Of a stretch of 64,000 bases of DNA, positions 25,787 through 34,526 are shown piece after piece. The stretch lies in assembly GCA_016187465.1 (NCBI GenBank), contig JACPJQ010000002.1:224733-288732 (forward strand). Direction: 5' to 3'. The stretch comes from Candidatus Woesearchaeota archaeon. GTDB taxonomy: Archaea > Nanobdellota > Nanobdellia > Woesearchaeales > GW2011-AR4. The position numbers and the translations under genes were made by a program. Every line of letters begins with the position of its first letter. The first letter of the stretch is position 1. The notes under the pieces are model-generated. The model did no database searches and was not told the DNA's origin. It saw only the letters and a program-made list of their open reading frames with translations.

Positions 25787-26137
25787 TTATTTCAGATTAG
25801 AAACCGAGTAATTGCCTATCGCCAAATAATCCAAGTGTCCTTGCCGGAAAGACCTTATTGCATCATAAGGCGTGCAAACAATAGGCTCTTCGTGCATATC
25901 AAAGCTAGTATTTAGTCTGCTTGGTATTCCTGTTAGCTTGTAATGCCCCTTTAAAATATTATAATAACTTGGATTTATTTTACATATCTTCAAAATCTTT
26001 TTTATTGAAAGTCTAGGCAAGCCTGGTGGCAATTTCCGTCTGTTTAATCTTTCTTCATTTACGGCAGCAATGATTTTACCATCTTCAACCGATGTACATC
26101 CAGTGTCCATTCCGCTGCAGATTCCTAATGTCCTCAT
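25787..26137 (-). pseudogene. Carbamoyltransferase reduced to its two ends by in-frame deletion
   Basis: The 116-residue frame starts like NodU/TobZ-type carbamoyltransferases (LGICSGMDTGCTSVEDGKII, AVNEERLNRRKLPPGLP). From about residue 62 it continues with the extreme C-terminal block of the same family (YKLTGIPSRLNTSF, then EPIVCTPYDAIRSF and LDYLAIGNY). About 400 to 450 residues of the normal 550-600, including the metal-binding and ATP-binding core, are absent. It is therefore almost certainly an internal-deletion derivative and inactive, though still open and possibly expressed. It sits between an epimerase and a glycosyltransferase, where O-carbamoylation of a sugar would fit. Confidence 0.8.
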
Positions 26138-26138
26138 T

Positions 26139-27125
26139 TTATAACCAATGATTTTCTTTGTACCATTGTATTGTTTTTTTTAGCCCTTCTTCAAGACTAG
26201 TTTTTGGATTATAACCGAGCTCTTTTTTGGCTTTGGATATATCAAAAGCGCGATTTTTCCAAAACGGATCCAATCTTCTAGGAACTAAAGGCGGGTTCAT
26301 GCCTAAAGGCCTTAATAATTTATCGCAAGCCCAGCTTAAAATTAATATAGGAAGAAGAGGCAGACGCAAATTATTAACAGGAACTTTAAGAATTTTTGAA
26401 ATTGTCAGTACAAAATCCTTCATCATTACAGGTTTTTCTCCTGCAATAATATAAATCTGCCCTGTTGCATTTTTCTTAGCCCCGGCAAGAATAAAACCAT
26501 TAATAAGGTCGTCAATATAAGTTAAGTGGTATAATTTATCGCCTTTCCCTATCATAAAAAACCTCTTTTTATAAATTGATTTGATTAATCTTAAAAACCG
26601 TTTATCACCTGGTCCATAAATACCAGCAGGCCTTACCACCACCACGGGCAATCTATATTTTTTATGGTATAGCAAAGCTAATTTTTCAGCCTCAGCTTTG
26701 GTTTTTTGGTATATATCCCCCGGATTATAAGCAGTGCCCTCATTTGCCGGTATTTCTCTGATGTCACCCAATACGCCAACCGTGCTGCAATGAATAAATC
26801 TCCTAATCTTATACTTGACAGCGGCATCAAGAAGATTTTTTGTACCTTTTACATTTATATCCCAATAATCCTTGTCTTTAAGTTTATAATCCTGATAAGA
26901 AGCAGCAATATGATAGACAATATCAGCATTTTTAACAGCCACATCAGCAGACGCTTTATCCCTGATATCCCCATTAATAATTTTCAATCTTAAGCCATTC
27001 AGCCTGCTTAAATCGCTGCTTTTCCTAGCCAAAACTGATACATCATACCCTTTACTCAAAAGCTTTCTCGCTAAATTACTTCCGGTAAATCCTGCACCAC
27101 CCGTGACAAGAATATTTTTTTTCAT
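26139..27125 (-). CDS. NAD-dependent epimerase/dehydratase
   Basis: 328 residues, extended SDR fold. It begins MKKNILVTGGAGFTGSNLAR, the NAD-binding motif, with a Ser in CSTVGVLG and the catalytic Tyr/Lys in GDIYQKTKAEAEKLA. The substrate region (VRPAGIYGPGDKRFL, then GKGDKLYHLTYIDDL) resembles dihydroflavonol reductase/sterol-dehydrogenase-type sugar epimerases. It probably makes a modified nucleotide sugar. A second Met 4 codons upstream (27137) is possible. It abuts the carbamoyltransferase remnant by one base. Confidence 0.85.
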   Translation of the reverse strand: MKKNILVTGGAGFTGSNLARKLLSKGYDVSVLARKSSDLSRLNGLRLKIINGDIRDKASADVAVKNADIVYHIAASYQDYKLKDKDYWDINVKGTKNLLDAAVKYKIRRFIHCSTVGVLGDIREIPANEGTAYNPGDIYQKTKAEAEKLALLYHKKYRLPVVVVRPAGIYGPGDKRFLRLIKSIYKKRFFMIGKGDKLYHLTYIDDLINGFILAGAKKNATGQIYIIAGEKPVMMKDFVLTISKILKVPVNNLRLPLLPILILSWACDKLLRPLGMNPPLVPRRLDPFWKNRAFDISKAKKELGYNPKTSLEEGLKKTIQWYKENHWL

Positions 27126-27151
27126 TCTTAACAACATCTACAAAATAATCC

Positions 27152-27913
27152 CTATTTATAAACTATCTTTCTAGATTTCATTAAAATTGGAGCTCCAAAC
27201 AAATAAGTAAGACCCAAATTTCTGAGAAAACCCTCCACAGCTCTGCTGAAAAAGACGGAGTTTACTGCTCTATGCAAAAACAAAGGGAGTACATACTGTT
27301 TTTTTATATCTATTATAATAAAATTATTTTTTAACAGTTCTTTTTTTATTTCTTTTATAGAAAAAACTTTATAATTTTGTGTGTTATTTACAAATATTTT
27401 TTTAATCCCTAAAAAAAGTGGATCAGAAAAAGCAAATCCGCTTTTAGGAGGAAAATCTATAATAAGGTCTTTTTTCGAAACTCTGCATAATTCAGCTAAT
27501 ACTTTTCTCCAATTAACTACATGCATTAAAGTTCTAATTGAAATAACCACATCAAATTCAGAATTATCAAAAGGTAAATTATGGGCATTGGCAATTTTAA
27601 ATTTAATCTTTACATTTTCCTTTTTCGCTTTAATTTTCGCTAAATTTAACATTTCATTCGAAGCATCAGACGCTGTAACAATAGTTCCAGCTTTTGCTAA
27701 TGATATCGAAAGTCTTCCAGTCCCAGCTCCAATATCTAATATTTTTTTTCTCTTTATATCTCCAAGCAATTCAAAAATCATTTTTTGCTGCTCTTCTAAG
27801 AACATCCTACTCACTTTATTTCCTAGCTTCTCTTTATCAAACTCAATCCCAATTCCCTTTTTTTTGTAAAAAGAATAACTATAATGTTCCACTTTGACTC
27901 CAGACACTATCAT
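27152..27913 (-). CDS. SAM-dependent methyltransferase (class I)
   Basis: About 253 residues. Motif I KKILDIGAGTGRLSISLAK, an acidic post-I residue in TASDASNEMLN, and the motif IV region FDVVISIRTLMHVVNW identify a UbiE/type-11 methyltransferase. It probably methylates a sugar or lipid of the locus product. The start is uncertain: ATG at 27946, ATG at 27913 and GTG at 27892 all overlap the end of the preceding glycosyltransferase gene; the last would give the frequent family opening MEHYSYSFYKKKG. The middle one is listed. Confidence 0.8.
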   Translation of the reverse strand: MIVSGVKVEHYSYSFYKKKGIGIEFDKEKLGNKVSRMFLEEQQKMIFELLGDIKRKKILDIGAGTGRLSISLAKAGTIVTASDASNEMLNLAKIKAKKENVKIKFKIANAHNLPFDNSEFDVVISIRTLMHVVNWRKVLAELCRVSKKDLIIDFPPKSGFAFSDPLFLGIKKIFVNNTQNYKVFSIKEIKKELLKNNFIIIDIKKQYVLPLFLHRAVNSVFFSRAVEGFLRNLGLTYLFGAPILMKSRKIVYK

Positions 27914-29060
27914 ATAATAGTTTTGTTTTATTAATATATTCTTCATAGCTGTAACTTGATCTTCCTAATTTTTTAGAGTTTGTGCTTAATTTTTTCCTAA
28001 GTACATTATCTTTCAATAATTTTATGATGCCATCGGCAAATGAAGATTCATCTAATTTTGTCAACACGGCAACATTTTTATTTAAAACCTGGGTATGCGA
28101 GTAAATATCAGTTGCAACAATAGGCTTGCCCGATTTTAAGTAGGAATATATTTTCAAGGGAGTGTTTGTACCCTTGCTTCGCGGCGAAACGACAACATCT
28201 GCGATGGCCAAACAAGATGGGATCTCTTTTTCCGACTTTTGTCCTGTGAAAATAACATATTCGCTTACATTTAATTTATCAGCAAGCTCTTTAAGTTTTT
28301 CTATCTGATTTTTTTCACCACCAACAAGCACATATTTTACGTTTTTGCTGAATTTCAGAACAATAGGAACTGTTCCTATCAACAAATCCAAGCCCTGATT
28401 AACTTCAAAAGTTCCGGTATACATTATAACTTTCTCATTTTTCAGCTTCAGCTTTCGCTTAAGATTAAAAACATCTTTTTTTGCAGCTTTATTGTCAAAA
28501 ACAGCCATATTTTCTATAAGAACTGATTTTCCCGCCTCTATAGAATCCGCTATATGTTTCAAATGGGGGCTAATCACTATCACAGCATCAGAATTTTTTA
28601 CAGATTTTTTTTCCAGCCATCTTAAAAAACCCGTTATAAAGATATTTTTGGAGAAATTATAATTGGCAAGCTGCTGCGGCATGCTTGAATGCATATCGTA
28701 AATCAACGGGATTCTGAACATTTTTTTTAAAATAATCCCAATAAAACAAGCTTCTTCATGTGCATGAATAAAATCATATTTGTTTTTTCTAGATAATGAA
28801 ATAGCTTTTGATAACAGAAAAAAATCGAGCAAGATTTTTGTGTAGGAAGGTCCTATCTTAATATTTTTGATGAGGGGCATATCGGGAATTCTGTAAACTT
28901 TCATATTTTTTATTTTTACATCTCCGCCAATATGGTAAGCAAGCAAATCAATTTTATAGCCCAGTTTTGACAGAGCTTTGATCCTGTGGAGTATGCTTAT
29001 CGGGGTGCCTCTCGGCTGGTAAAACGGCTCTGGGGATATCATTAATATCTTATTTTTCAT
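27879..29060 (-). CDS. GT4 (GT-B fold) glycosyltransferase
   Basis: 393 residues starting MKNKILMISPEPFYQPRGTP. The acceptor domain has the DFIHAHEEACFIG and YDMHSSMPQQLANY segments, and the donor domain has KVIMYTGTFEVNQGLDLLI and SPRSKGTNTPLKIYSYLKSG, in which the usual E-x7-E pair appears relaxed (the second Glu replaced by Tyr/Leu context). This pattern is common in a GT4 subset with SPR...PLKIYEY. The open frame extends to 29162 but overlaps the neighbouring GT2 gene, so ATG 29060 is preferred. It acts in surface glycan synthesis. Confidence 0.85.
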   Translation of the reverse strand: MKNKILMISPEPFYQPRGTPISILHRIKALSKLGYKIDLLAYHIGGDVKIKNMKVYRIPDMPLIKNIKIGPSYTKILLDFFLLSKAISLSRKNKYDFIHAHEEACFIGIILKKMFRIPLIYDMHSSMPQQLANYNFSKNIFITGFLRWLEKKSVKNSDAVIVISPHLKHIADSIEAGKSVLIENMAVFDNKAAKKDVFNLKRKLKLKNEKVIMYTGTFEVNQGLDLLIGTVPIVLKFSKNVKYVLVGGEKNQIEKLKELADKLNVSEYVIFTGQKSEKEIPSCLAIADVVVSPRSKGTNTPLKIYSYLKSGKPIVATDIYSHTQVLNKNVAVLTKLDESSFADGIIKLLKDNVLRKKLSTNSKKLGRSSYSYEEYINKTKLLYDSVWSQSGTL

Positions 29061-29073
29061 TTTATAGAAATTG

Positions 29074-30012
29074 CTAGGTCTTGACAATTTTCTCAATCTT
29101 GTATTCTCTCCTGTTCTTCTGGTTGTAGTAAATCTTAATGAGAATATCGGCCAGAATTCCAAAGACGAGGAACTGTATTCCGATTACAATACTGACTATG
29201 GACAGCAAGAATAAAGGCCTGTCAGAAAGGGGGAACTTTCCCAAAAGCCTTCCTATTATCATGTAAGAGCTTACAGAACCGCCGGCCAAAATCAAGAACA
29301 GGCCAAAGCCTCCAAAGATATGGACAGGCCTAACTGAATATTTTTGCCAAAATAAAACAACAAATAAGTCAAGGAGCCCTTTTATCAGTCTTGTAATGCC
29401 GTACTTGGACTTGCCGTTAGTCCTCTTGAAATGGATTACCTTGGCCTCCCCGACTCTGAACCCTTTCCACATCAAAATAGCGGGAATGTACCTGTGCATT
29501 TCTCCGTAAAGGTCAATGTCATTAAAGCATTCTTTTCTGTAAGCTTTTAAAGAACAGCCGGAATCGTGTATTTTCTCTCCGGTTAATTTTCTTCTGATGA
29601 AATTTGCAAAAACAGACGGGATTGTTTTCGATAAGCTGTCCTTCCTGTCATAGCGCCATCCAGAAACCACGTCAAAACCCTCTTCAATCCTTTCAAGCAG
29701 TTTTGGAATGTCTTTTGGGTCATTCTGCAAATCACCGTCTATAGCCACGATTATGCTCCCTTTAGCGTGCTTGAAGCCTGCCGACATGGCAGCAGTCTGC
29801 CCGAAATTTTTCGTGAACTTTATTATCTTTATGTTTTTTAAGGATTTCAATATTCTTAATGTGCCGTCAGTTGAGCCGTCATCCACAAAAATTATCTCGT
29901 AGCCTTTGCCCAGCTTATTCAGAGTGGCAGTTAGCCTGTCAAACAGAAGCCTTACATTGGCTTCCTCGTTATATACGGGGACAACAACCGATATGTTAAT
30001 TTTTCTTTTCAT
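29074..30012 (-). CDS. GT2 polyprenyl-phosphate glycosyltransferase (DPM1/GtrB-like)
   Basis: 312 residues. The GT-A domain starts INISVVVPVYNEEANVRLLF, has the donor-binding FVDDGSTDGT and VAIDGDLQNDPKD (DxD), and SGWRYDRKDSLSKTIPS, exactly the order in dolichyl-phosphate-mannose synthase-like GtrB/ArnC enzymes. Two C-terminal membrane helices (HIFGGFGLFLILAGG and LFLLSIVSIVIGIQFLVFG) follow. It would load a sugar on polyprenyl phosphate, providing the donor for the GT39-like GT-C enzymes in this locus. It overlaps the upstream epimerase gene by 17 bases. Confidence 0.9.
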   Translation of the reverse strand: MKRKINISVVVPVYNEEANVRLLFDRLTATLNKLGKGYEIIFVDDGSTDGTLRILKSLKNIKIIKFTKNFGQTAAMSAGFKHAKGSIIVAIDGDLQNDPKDIPKLLERIEEGFDVVSGWRYDRKDSLSKTIPSVFANFIRRKLTGEKIHDSGCSLKAYRKECFNDIDLYGEMHRYIPAILMWKGFRVGEAKVIHFKRTNGKSKYGITRLIKGLLDLFVVLFWQKYSVRPVHIFGGFGLFLILAGGSVSSYMIIGRLLGKFPLSDRPLFLLSIVSIVIGIQFLVFGILADILIKIYYNQKNRREYKIEKIVKT

Positions 30013-30952
30013 TTTCCTTAAGCCACTCTGCCATTTTCTTCATCCCTTCCTCAATCCTGATTTTGGGTTCCCATCCCAGCAGTTTTTTGGCTTTTGATAT
30101 GTCTGCATATGTGACCAGCATATCCCCCGGCTGCTCTTCCATCGGCTTTATTTTGGCTTTCTTTCCCAGGTTTTTTTCAATCAGAGATATGAAATAATTC
30201 AATTCAACTGCATTTGAGTTCCCAAAGTTTATAATCTCAAAGTCCGAATCACTGTCCAGCGCCTTCAATATGCCGTCAACAACGTCTGTAATATAAGTGT
30301 AATCCCTTTTTGATGTTCCGTTTCCGTATTTTTTAATTTCTTTATTATCACTAACAAGTTTGGTGAAATTGTAAGGAATCATATCCGGCCTTCCCCTTGG
30401 CCCGTAAACCGTAAAAAGCCTCAGGCAGATTATTTTCAGTCCATACAGCCTGCTGTACACCTTGCACAGCAGCTCGCCTGCTTTTTTTGTTGCGGCGTAG
30501 GGGCTGATTACGTTGTCTGTGCTGTCGGATTCGTTAAAAGGCACTTTTTTGTTTGCTCCGTAAACGCTTGATGAAGAGCCGAAAACAAAATTCCCTGTTT
30601 TAAATTCCCTGGCCAGTTCCAGCAAATTCAAAGTGCCATGAACATTAGTTGATTCATATAACAAAGGGTCTTTAATGGAATTTCTTACACCCACTCTGCC
30701 GGCTAAATGAACTATTCTGTCAATTTTATTTTCATTGAAAATCTTTCTTAAGTCATCAAGGTTTCTTATGTCATAAGCATATAGCTTAAATTTAGAATTT
30801 TTTAAGCAATTTTTTATATTTTCTTTCTTTATTTTAGGCTCATAGTAATCATTAAAGTCATCTACACAAATTACAAAGTCGCCTCTATTCAACAAAGCTT
30901 CGCATACATGCGAACCTATAAACCCCGCCCCTCCGGTAACTAACACATTCAT
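29996..30952 (-). CDS. NAD-dependent epimerase (UDP-glucuronate 4-epimerase-like)
   Basis: 318 residues. MNVLVTGGAGFIGSHVCEAL gives the Rossmann motif, SSSSVYGANKKVPF the catalytic Ser region, and ISPYAATKKAGELLC the Tyr-x-x-x-Lys. The segments RLFTVYGPRGRPDM and YGNGTSKRDYTYITDV are typical of UDP-glucuronate/UDP-glucose 4-epimerases. It supplies a nucleotide sugar for the glycosyltransferases nearby. The start is the first ATG and has no overlap upstream. Confidence 0.9.
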   Translation of the reverse strand: MNVLVTGGAGFIGSHVCEALLNRGDFVICVDDFNDYYEPKIKKENIKNCLKNSKFKLYAYDIRNLDDLRKIFNENKIDRIVHLAGRVGVRNSIKDPLLYESTNVHGTLNLLELAREFKTGNFVFGSSSSVYGANKKVPFNESDSTDNVISPYAATKKAGELLCKVYSRLYGLKIICLRLFTVYGPRGRPDMIPYNFTKLVSDNKEIKKYGNGTSKRDYTYITDVVDGILKALDSDSDFEIINFGNSNAVELNYFISLIEKNLGKKAKIKPMEEQPGDMLVTYADISKAKKLLGWEPKIRIEEGMKKMAEWLKENEKKN

Positions 30953-31075
30953 TTATAAGCCTCCAAAAATCATTGTTTGTAGTTACTAATAAGTAGTGGA
31001 TATATTTAAGGCTTTTGGTTTTAAAAGGTCTAAATAAACATAACATTATTTATTTTCAATATTGAAAGAATTAGT

Positions 31076-32668
31076 TTAAGAGTAAAATGAAGACAGCTCT
31101 TTTACCTCATCGCTTACCTTCCTCTTATCCCACTTAAGCTCTTTTGCCATTAGTTCTGCACAAGATTTAATACATTCTTTTCCGGGAAAACCGGCAGAGC
31201 CAAGCTCAGTCCTTCTTAAAACAACATCAGCTAATTTTTGAGCCATCTCTTCCCTAACAGCATAAATAATTTCAGCCATAATTACTTCAGAATTTGCGCA
31301 AACTTTTTTGCCTAACTTATGATCTTTTTTAATAAGCTCAATTATATCTTTATAATCCGAGCCGTAATTATAAATTAGGTGTTTTATTATCTCTGCACCC
31401 AAACTTTTATTTTTTCCAGCTTCATTTTCTAAAAATTCATTGAAATTCTTAATTTCACCGCCCACCAAAGGGGTAAATTCGCTTTTGGATTTCTCGAATT
31501 TTGTATTGAGTTTTTCAAAAGCTAAATCTATCACTTTTTTTGCAACATCCCTGGCTGTAGTATATTTGACTCCAATTACGGTTATTATATTCTCATTTTC
31601 ATAAATTTTGTATTTTTTTAATAGTTTGATTTTTTTATTATATTCTATGGGCAGCAAACCTTTATGGACAAAGCAAACATCGCTTCTTTTTAGATTTGTG
31701 AAAGGGCATATAGAATTAAAGTAAGCTATAAAATCTTTGAGTTCTTCTTCGCTTATCTTTAATTCATCAGGCTCCCCATTATAGGATCTGCAACTTACAC
31801 CGATAATGGAGTAATCACGCCACGGCACAACGAAAACATACCCATACTCTTTTCTGCCTCCAGACAAACCAACAGCATACTTTTTGAAAAGCTGTTTTTT
31901 GCTCACGATATTCATAGCCTTGCAAAAAGAAATCTTAATATTTTTGCTAAGCACTTGTTTTATCCAGGGACCACTGGAATTTATTATTAATTTTGATTTT
32001 ATCTCGAATTCTTCTCCAGCCAGAATATCTTTAGCTTTTAACCCCGTGATTTTGCCGTCGCCTTTAATAAATTCCACCGCTTCAACATAATTCGCCGCAT
32101 CTGCGCCAATGCTTGCAGCGGACTGTATAAAAGCCAAGGTCAGCCTCTCAGAATTGTACAGTTGGGCATCATGCCAAATAGCAGCGCCTGTAAGTTTTTT
32201 CTTTTCAATATCCGGCAGAATTTTTAAACAGTCCTCTCTGGATATTACTTTGCCTTTGGGTATATATTTTTGCCTGTCACCAAGCCCCTTATTTCTGTCA
32301 AAGCCTATGATATCATTAATCAGCAAAGCCGCAGCCATGATTTCCTTGCCTTTCATCAAATGCCCGTAAGTCGGCATTATCACGGGTATAGGATGAACAA
32401 GATGGGGCGCTACTCTCATCAGAACTCTTCTTTCTTTGATAGATTCACGCATGCGCTTAAAGTCAAGACTCTGCAAATATCTTAAGCTGCCATGAATTAT
32501 CTTTAGGCTGTTTGCCGATGTCGCTCCGCCAAAATCTCCTTTGTCTATTAAAGCGGCCTTTAATCCCCGGAGAGCGGCTTCCCAAGCAATGCAGGCGCCA
32601 TAAATACCAGCGCCTATCACAATAACATCGTACTCATTTTTCAGAAATTTTGATAAGTCTCTTTTCAA
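31076..32668 (-). CDS. FAD-dependent glycerol-3-phosphate dehydrogenase-like protein
   Basis: 530 residues of the GlpA/GlpD family. The N-terminus has the FAD-binding DVIVIGAGIYGACIAWEAAL and the family signature GGATSANSLKIIHGSLRYLQ. A substrate region with VVPWRDYSIIGVSC and the C-terminal helical domain (VIMAEIIYAVREEMAQKLADVVLRRTELG) are present. It would oxidise glycerol-3-phosphate to dihydroxyacetone phosphate and pass electrons to a membrane acceptor. Its location inside a glycan locus, adjoining a methyltransferase 6 bases away, is unusual; a role in making a polyol-phosphate or processing a related sugar acid is possible. Confidence 0.85.
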   Translation of the reverse strand: MKRDLSKFLKNEYDVIVIGAGIYGACIAWEAALRGLKAALIDKGDFGGATSANSLKIIHGSLRYLQSLDFKRMRESIKERRVLMRVAPHLVHPIPVIMPTYGHLMKGKEIMAAALLINDIIGFDRNKGLGDRQKYIPKGKVISREDCLKILPDIEKKKLTGAAIWHDAQLYNSERLTLAFIQSAASIGADAANYVEAVEFIKGDGKITGLKAKDILAGEEFEIKSKLIINSSGPWIKQVLSKNIKISFCKAMNIVSKKQLFKKYAVGLSGGRKEYGYVFVVPWRDYSIIGVSCRSYNGEPDELKISEEELKDFIAYFNSICPFTNLKRSDVCFVHKGLLPIEYNKKIKLLKKYKIYENENIITVIGVKYTTARDVAKKVIDLAFEKLNTKFEKSKSEFTPLVGGEIKNFNEFLENEAGKNKSLGAEIIKHLIYNYGSDYKDIIELIKKDHKLGKKVCANSEVIMAEIIYAVREEMAQKLADVVLRRTELGSAGFPGKECIKSCAELMAKELKWDKRKVSDEVKELSSFYS

Positions 32669-32674
32669 TTTTGC

Positions 32675-33427
32675 TCACTTAATTGCCCTGGCTGTTATGT
32701 GCCAGCCGAACGGCGAAACCATTTTTTTTGGTATTAAACTGAAAACGCGGATAAAAATACTGTTGTAAATATCGGCCTTTATTCCGCTATGCAGCTTGGT
32801 CGCAACCGGAAAGCGCTCGCCTTTCAGCTCCACCTGTGAAAAATTTTTGAGAAGCTCTTTAACCTCATTAAAGGTAAACTTCCTGTAAACAGGCGCGTCT
32901 GAATGCTCAAGAGCGACTCCGCTTGCTTTTGACACTAAATTCAGCCAGGAGTATTTATTGTATACAGTTAATAAAAGAATCCCGCCTTTTTTCAGCACCC
33001 TGTGGGCCCCCGACACCATCCTGCTTGGGTTTGGAGTGTATTGGAGCACCCCCTGCATGAATACTGCATCAAAAGAATTATCCTTGAATTTCAGATCTTC
33101 CCCATTCATGGCCATAAATGCGCCTTTCTGCCTGTGCAGGCTGAAATTTCTTTTTGCCATCTCCAAAGGTCTGTCAGCAATATCTATTCCGGTTACGATG
33201 GCGCCATTTTCGGCAAACCGCAGCAAATCAACTCCCATGCCGCACCCTATCTCCAAAACTTTCTTTCCTTTGTAAGAGCCAAAGTCTGCAAACTTCCGCA
33301 TGTATCCTAATTTGCCAAAGTGATAATCAGCCAAGTCATCAAAGAACCCTTTGGTGGAAATTGGGCGCTTTGCAACTTTTGCATCATGCAGGCTTTTGTT
33401 CCAGTATTTCCTGACTTTTGTCAACAT
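32675..33427 (-). CDS. SAM-dependent methyltransferase
   Basis: 250 residues. The SAM-binding motif GKKVLEIGCGMGVDLLRFAE, post-I GIDIADRPLEMAKRN and FDAVFMQGVLQYTPNPSRM identify a class I methyltransferase of the type-11 group. The N-terminal extension (KYWNKSLHDAKVAKRPISTK) is seen in glycan-locus methyltransferases. Its start lies 110 bases from the divergent GlcNAc-1-P transferase gene, so the two probably share a control region. The acceptor is unknown. Confidence 0.85.
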   Translation of the reverse strand: MLTKVRKYWNKSLHDAKVAKRPISTKGFFDDLADYHFGKLGYMRKFADFGSYKGKKVLEIGCGMGVDLLRFAENGAIVTGIDIADRPLEMAKRNFSLHRQKGAFMAMNGEDLKFKDNSFDAVFMQGVLQYTPNPSRMVSGAHRVLKKGGILLLTVYNKYSWLNLVSKASGVALEHSDAPVYRKFTFNEVKELLKNFSQVELKGERFPVATKLHSGIKADIYNSIFIRVFSLIPKKMVSPFGWHITARAIK

Positions 33428-33500
33428 TTATTATAAAGAACAAAAATCAATATAAAAGATTAATCATTTTAAATCAGAATAAAAGCCTTAAAAGCAAAGC

Positions 33501-33525
33501 TTTATAAATAAATTACCATTTATAA
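33501..33525 (+). promoter_or_regulatory. Promoter of the plus-strand glycan operon
   Basis: TTTATAAATA (33501-33510) is centred about 32 bases before the ATG at 33537, and a second TATA-like ATTTATAAG follows at 33518. The gene-free divergent stretch 33428-33536 therefore probably drives the long plus-strand run of overlapping genes that follows. Confidence 0.5.
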
Positions 33526-33536
33526 GTAACAATAAA

Positions 33537-34517
33537 ATGGATGCCGAAACTTTGCAGGTTGTTTACAAGTACATACTGCTTTTCCTTTACAGCTACTTCG
33601 CTGCAAGATGGTCTGTGCCTTACATAATAGCCAAGTCCAGGAAATACGGCTACATGACCTATGACGAGTACAAAAAAGACAGGAGGAAGATACCTCTGAT
33701 GGGCGGAGTTTGTGTCCTTATAGGCATTCTGATATCACTGAGCATGTCTGTGATTCTTTTTGACAGATTAAGTTTAGGAGACCTGTTCATATTTTACTTT
33801 GTTGTGATAGTCTACGGGCTTTACGGAATTTTGGATGACATCTTCAAGTTCCAGACAAGGTACGACAAGATTTTGGTCACGCTTGTTTTGACGCTTCCGA
33901 TTGCATCGCTGATCCCGGACACTACAATCCATTTCATGTCCTACTCTTTGGATGTTGGCGGGTTTTATTCTCTTCTTTTTGTTCCTTTGTTTGTGATGTT
34001 TATAGCCAATTCAATCAATCTGCATGCAGGCTATAACAGTCTGACAACCGGGCTTGAGCTGATACTGCTTCTGACAATATCCGTCAAACTGTATCTTGTA
34101 AGCGGCTTTGGCTCATTATTGTTTGTTATACCGGTGCTTGCCGCCGTCCTTGCGCTGTTCCCTTACACATGGTTTCCTGCAAGGATTTTATCCGGAAACG
34201 TCGGAGATTTTCTTGTCGGAAGCGCAATAGGCAGTTTGTTGATTGTCAAGAACCTGACATGGTTCGGCATTTTTATACTGATTCCGCATATTATAAACTT
34301 TCTTATGGATTCATACACCATACTTATCAGAAGAATCCCGGATGTAAAATTCGGCAAAGTCGCCTCAGGCGGGACAATCATAGCTCCTCCGGCAATGAAG
34401 TACAAGTCGCTGAAGTTTTTGGTTGCAAGCTGGTTTAAACTTACAGAGAGGCAGGCTGTTTTGGTTTTGTATGCATTTACAGCTGTCTTTTGCATAACCG
34501 GGTTAATATTATTTTAG
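33537..34517 (+). CDS. GlcNAc-1-phosphate transferase-like glycan-initiating enzyme (GT4/MraY-WecA-ALG7 superfamily)
   Basis: 326 residues, about ten membrane helices. Hallmarks of the polyprenyl-phosphate sugar-1-P transferases are present: RRKIPLMGGVCVLIG, YGLYGILDDIFKFQTRYDK with the Asp-Asp pair, FIANSINLHAGYNSL and LSGNVGDFLVGSAIG. The eukaryote-like order and length point to the ALG7/AglH branch. It would start the lipid-linked glycan by moving a HexNAc-1-phosphate to the polyprenyl carrier at the cytoplasmic face. It leads the plus-strand operon. Confidence 0.88.
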   Translation: MDAETLQVVYKYILLFLYSYFAARWSVPYIIAKSRKYGYMTYDEYKKDRRKIPLMGGVCVLIGILISLSMSVILFDRLSLGDLFIFYFVVIVYGLYGILDDIFKFQTRYDKILVTLVLTLPIASLIPDTTIHFMSYSLDVGGFYSLLFVPLFVMFIANSINLHAGYNSLTTGLELILLLTISVKLYLVSGFGSLLFVIPVLAAVLALFPYTWFPARILSGNVGDFLVGSAIGSLLIVKNLTWFGIFILIPHIINFLMDSYTILIRRIPDVKFGKVASGGTIIAPPAMKYKSLKFLVASWFKLTERQAVLVLYAFTAVFCITGLILF

Positions 34518-34526
34518 GGGGCAAGA

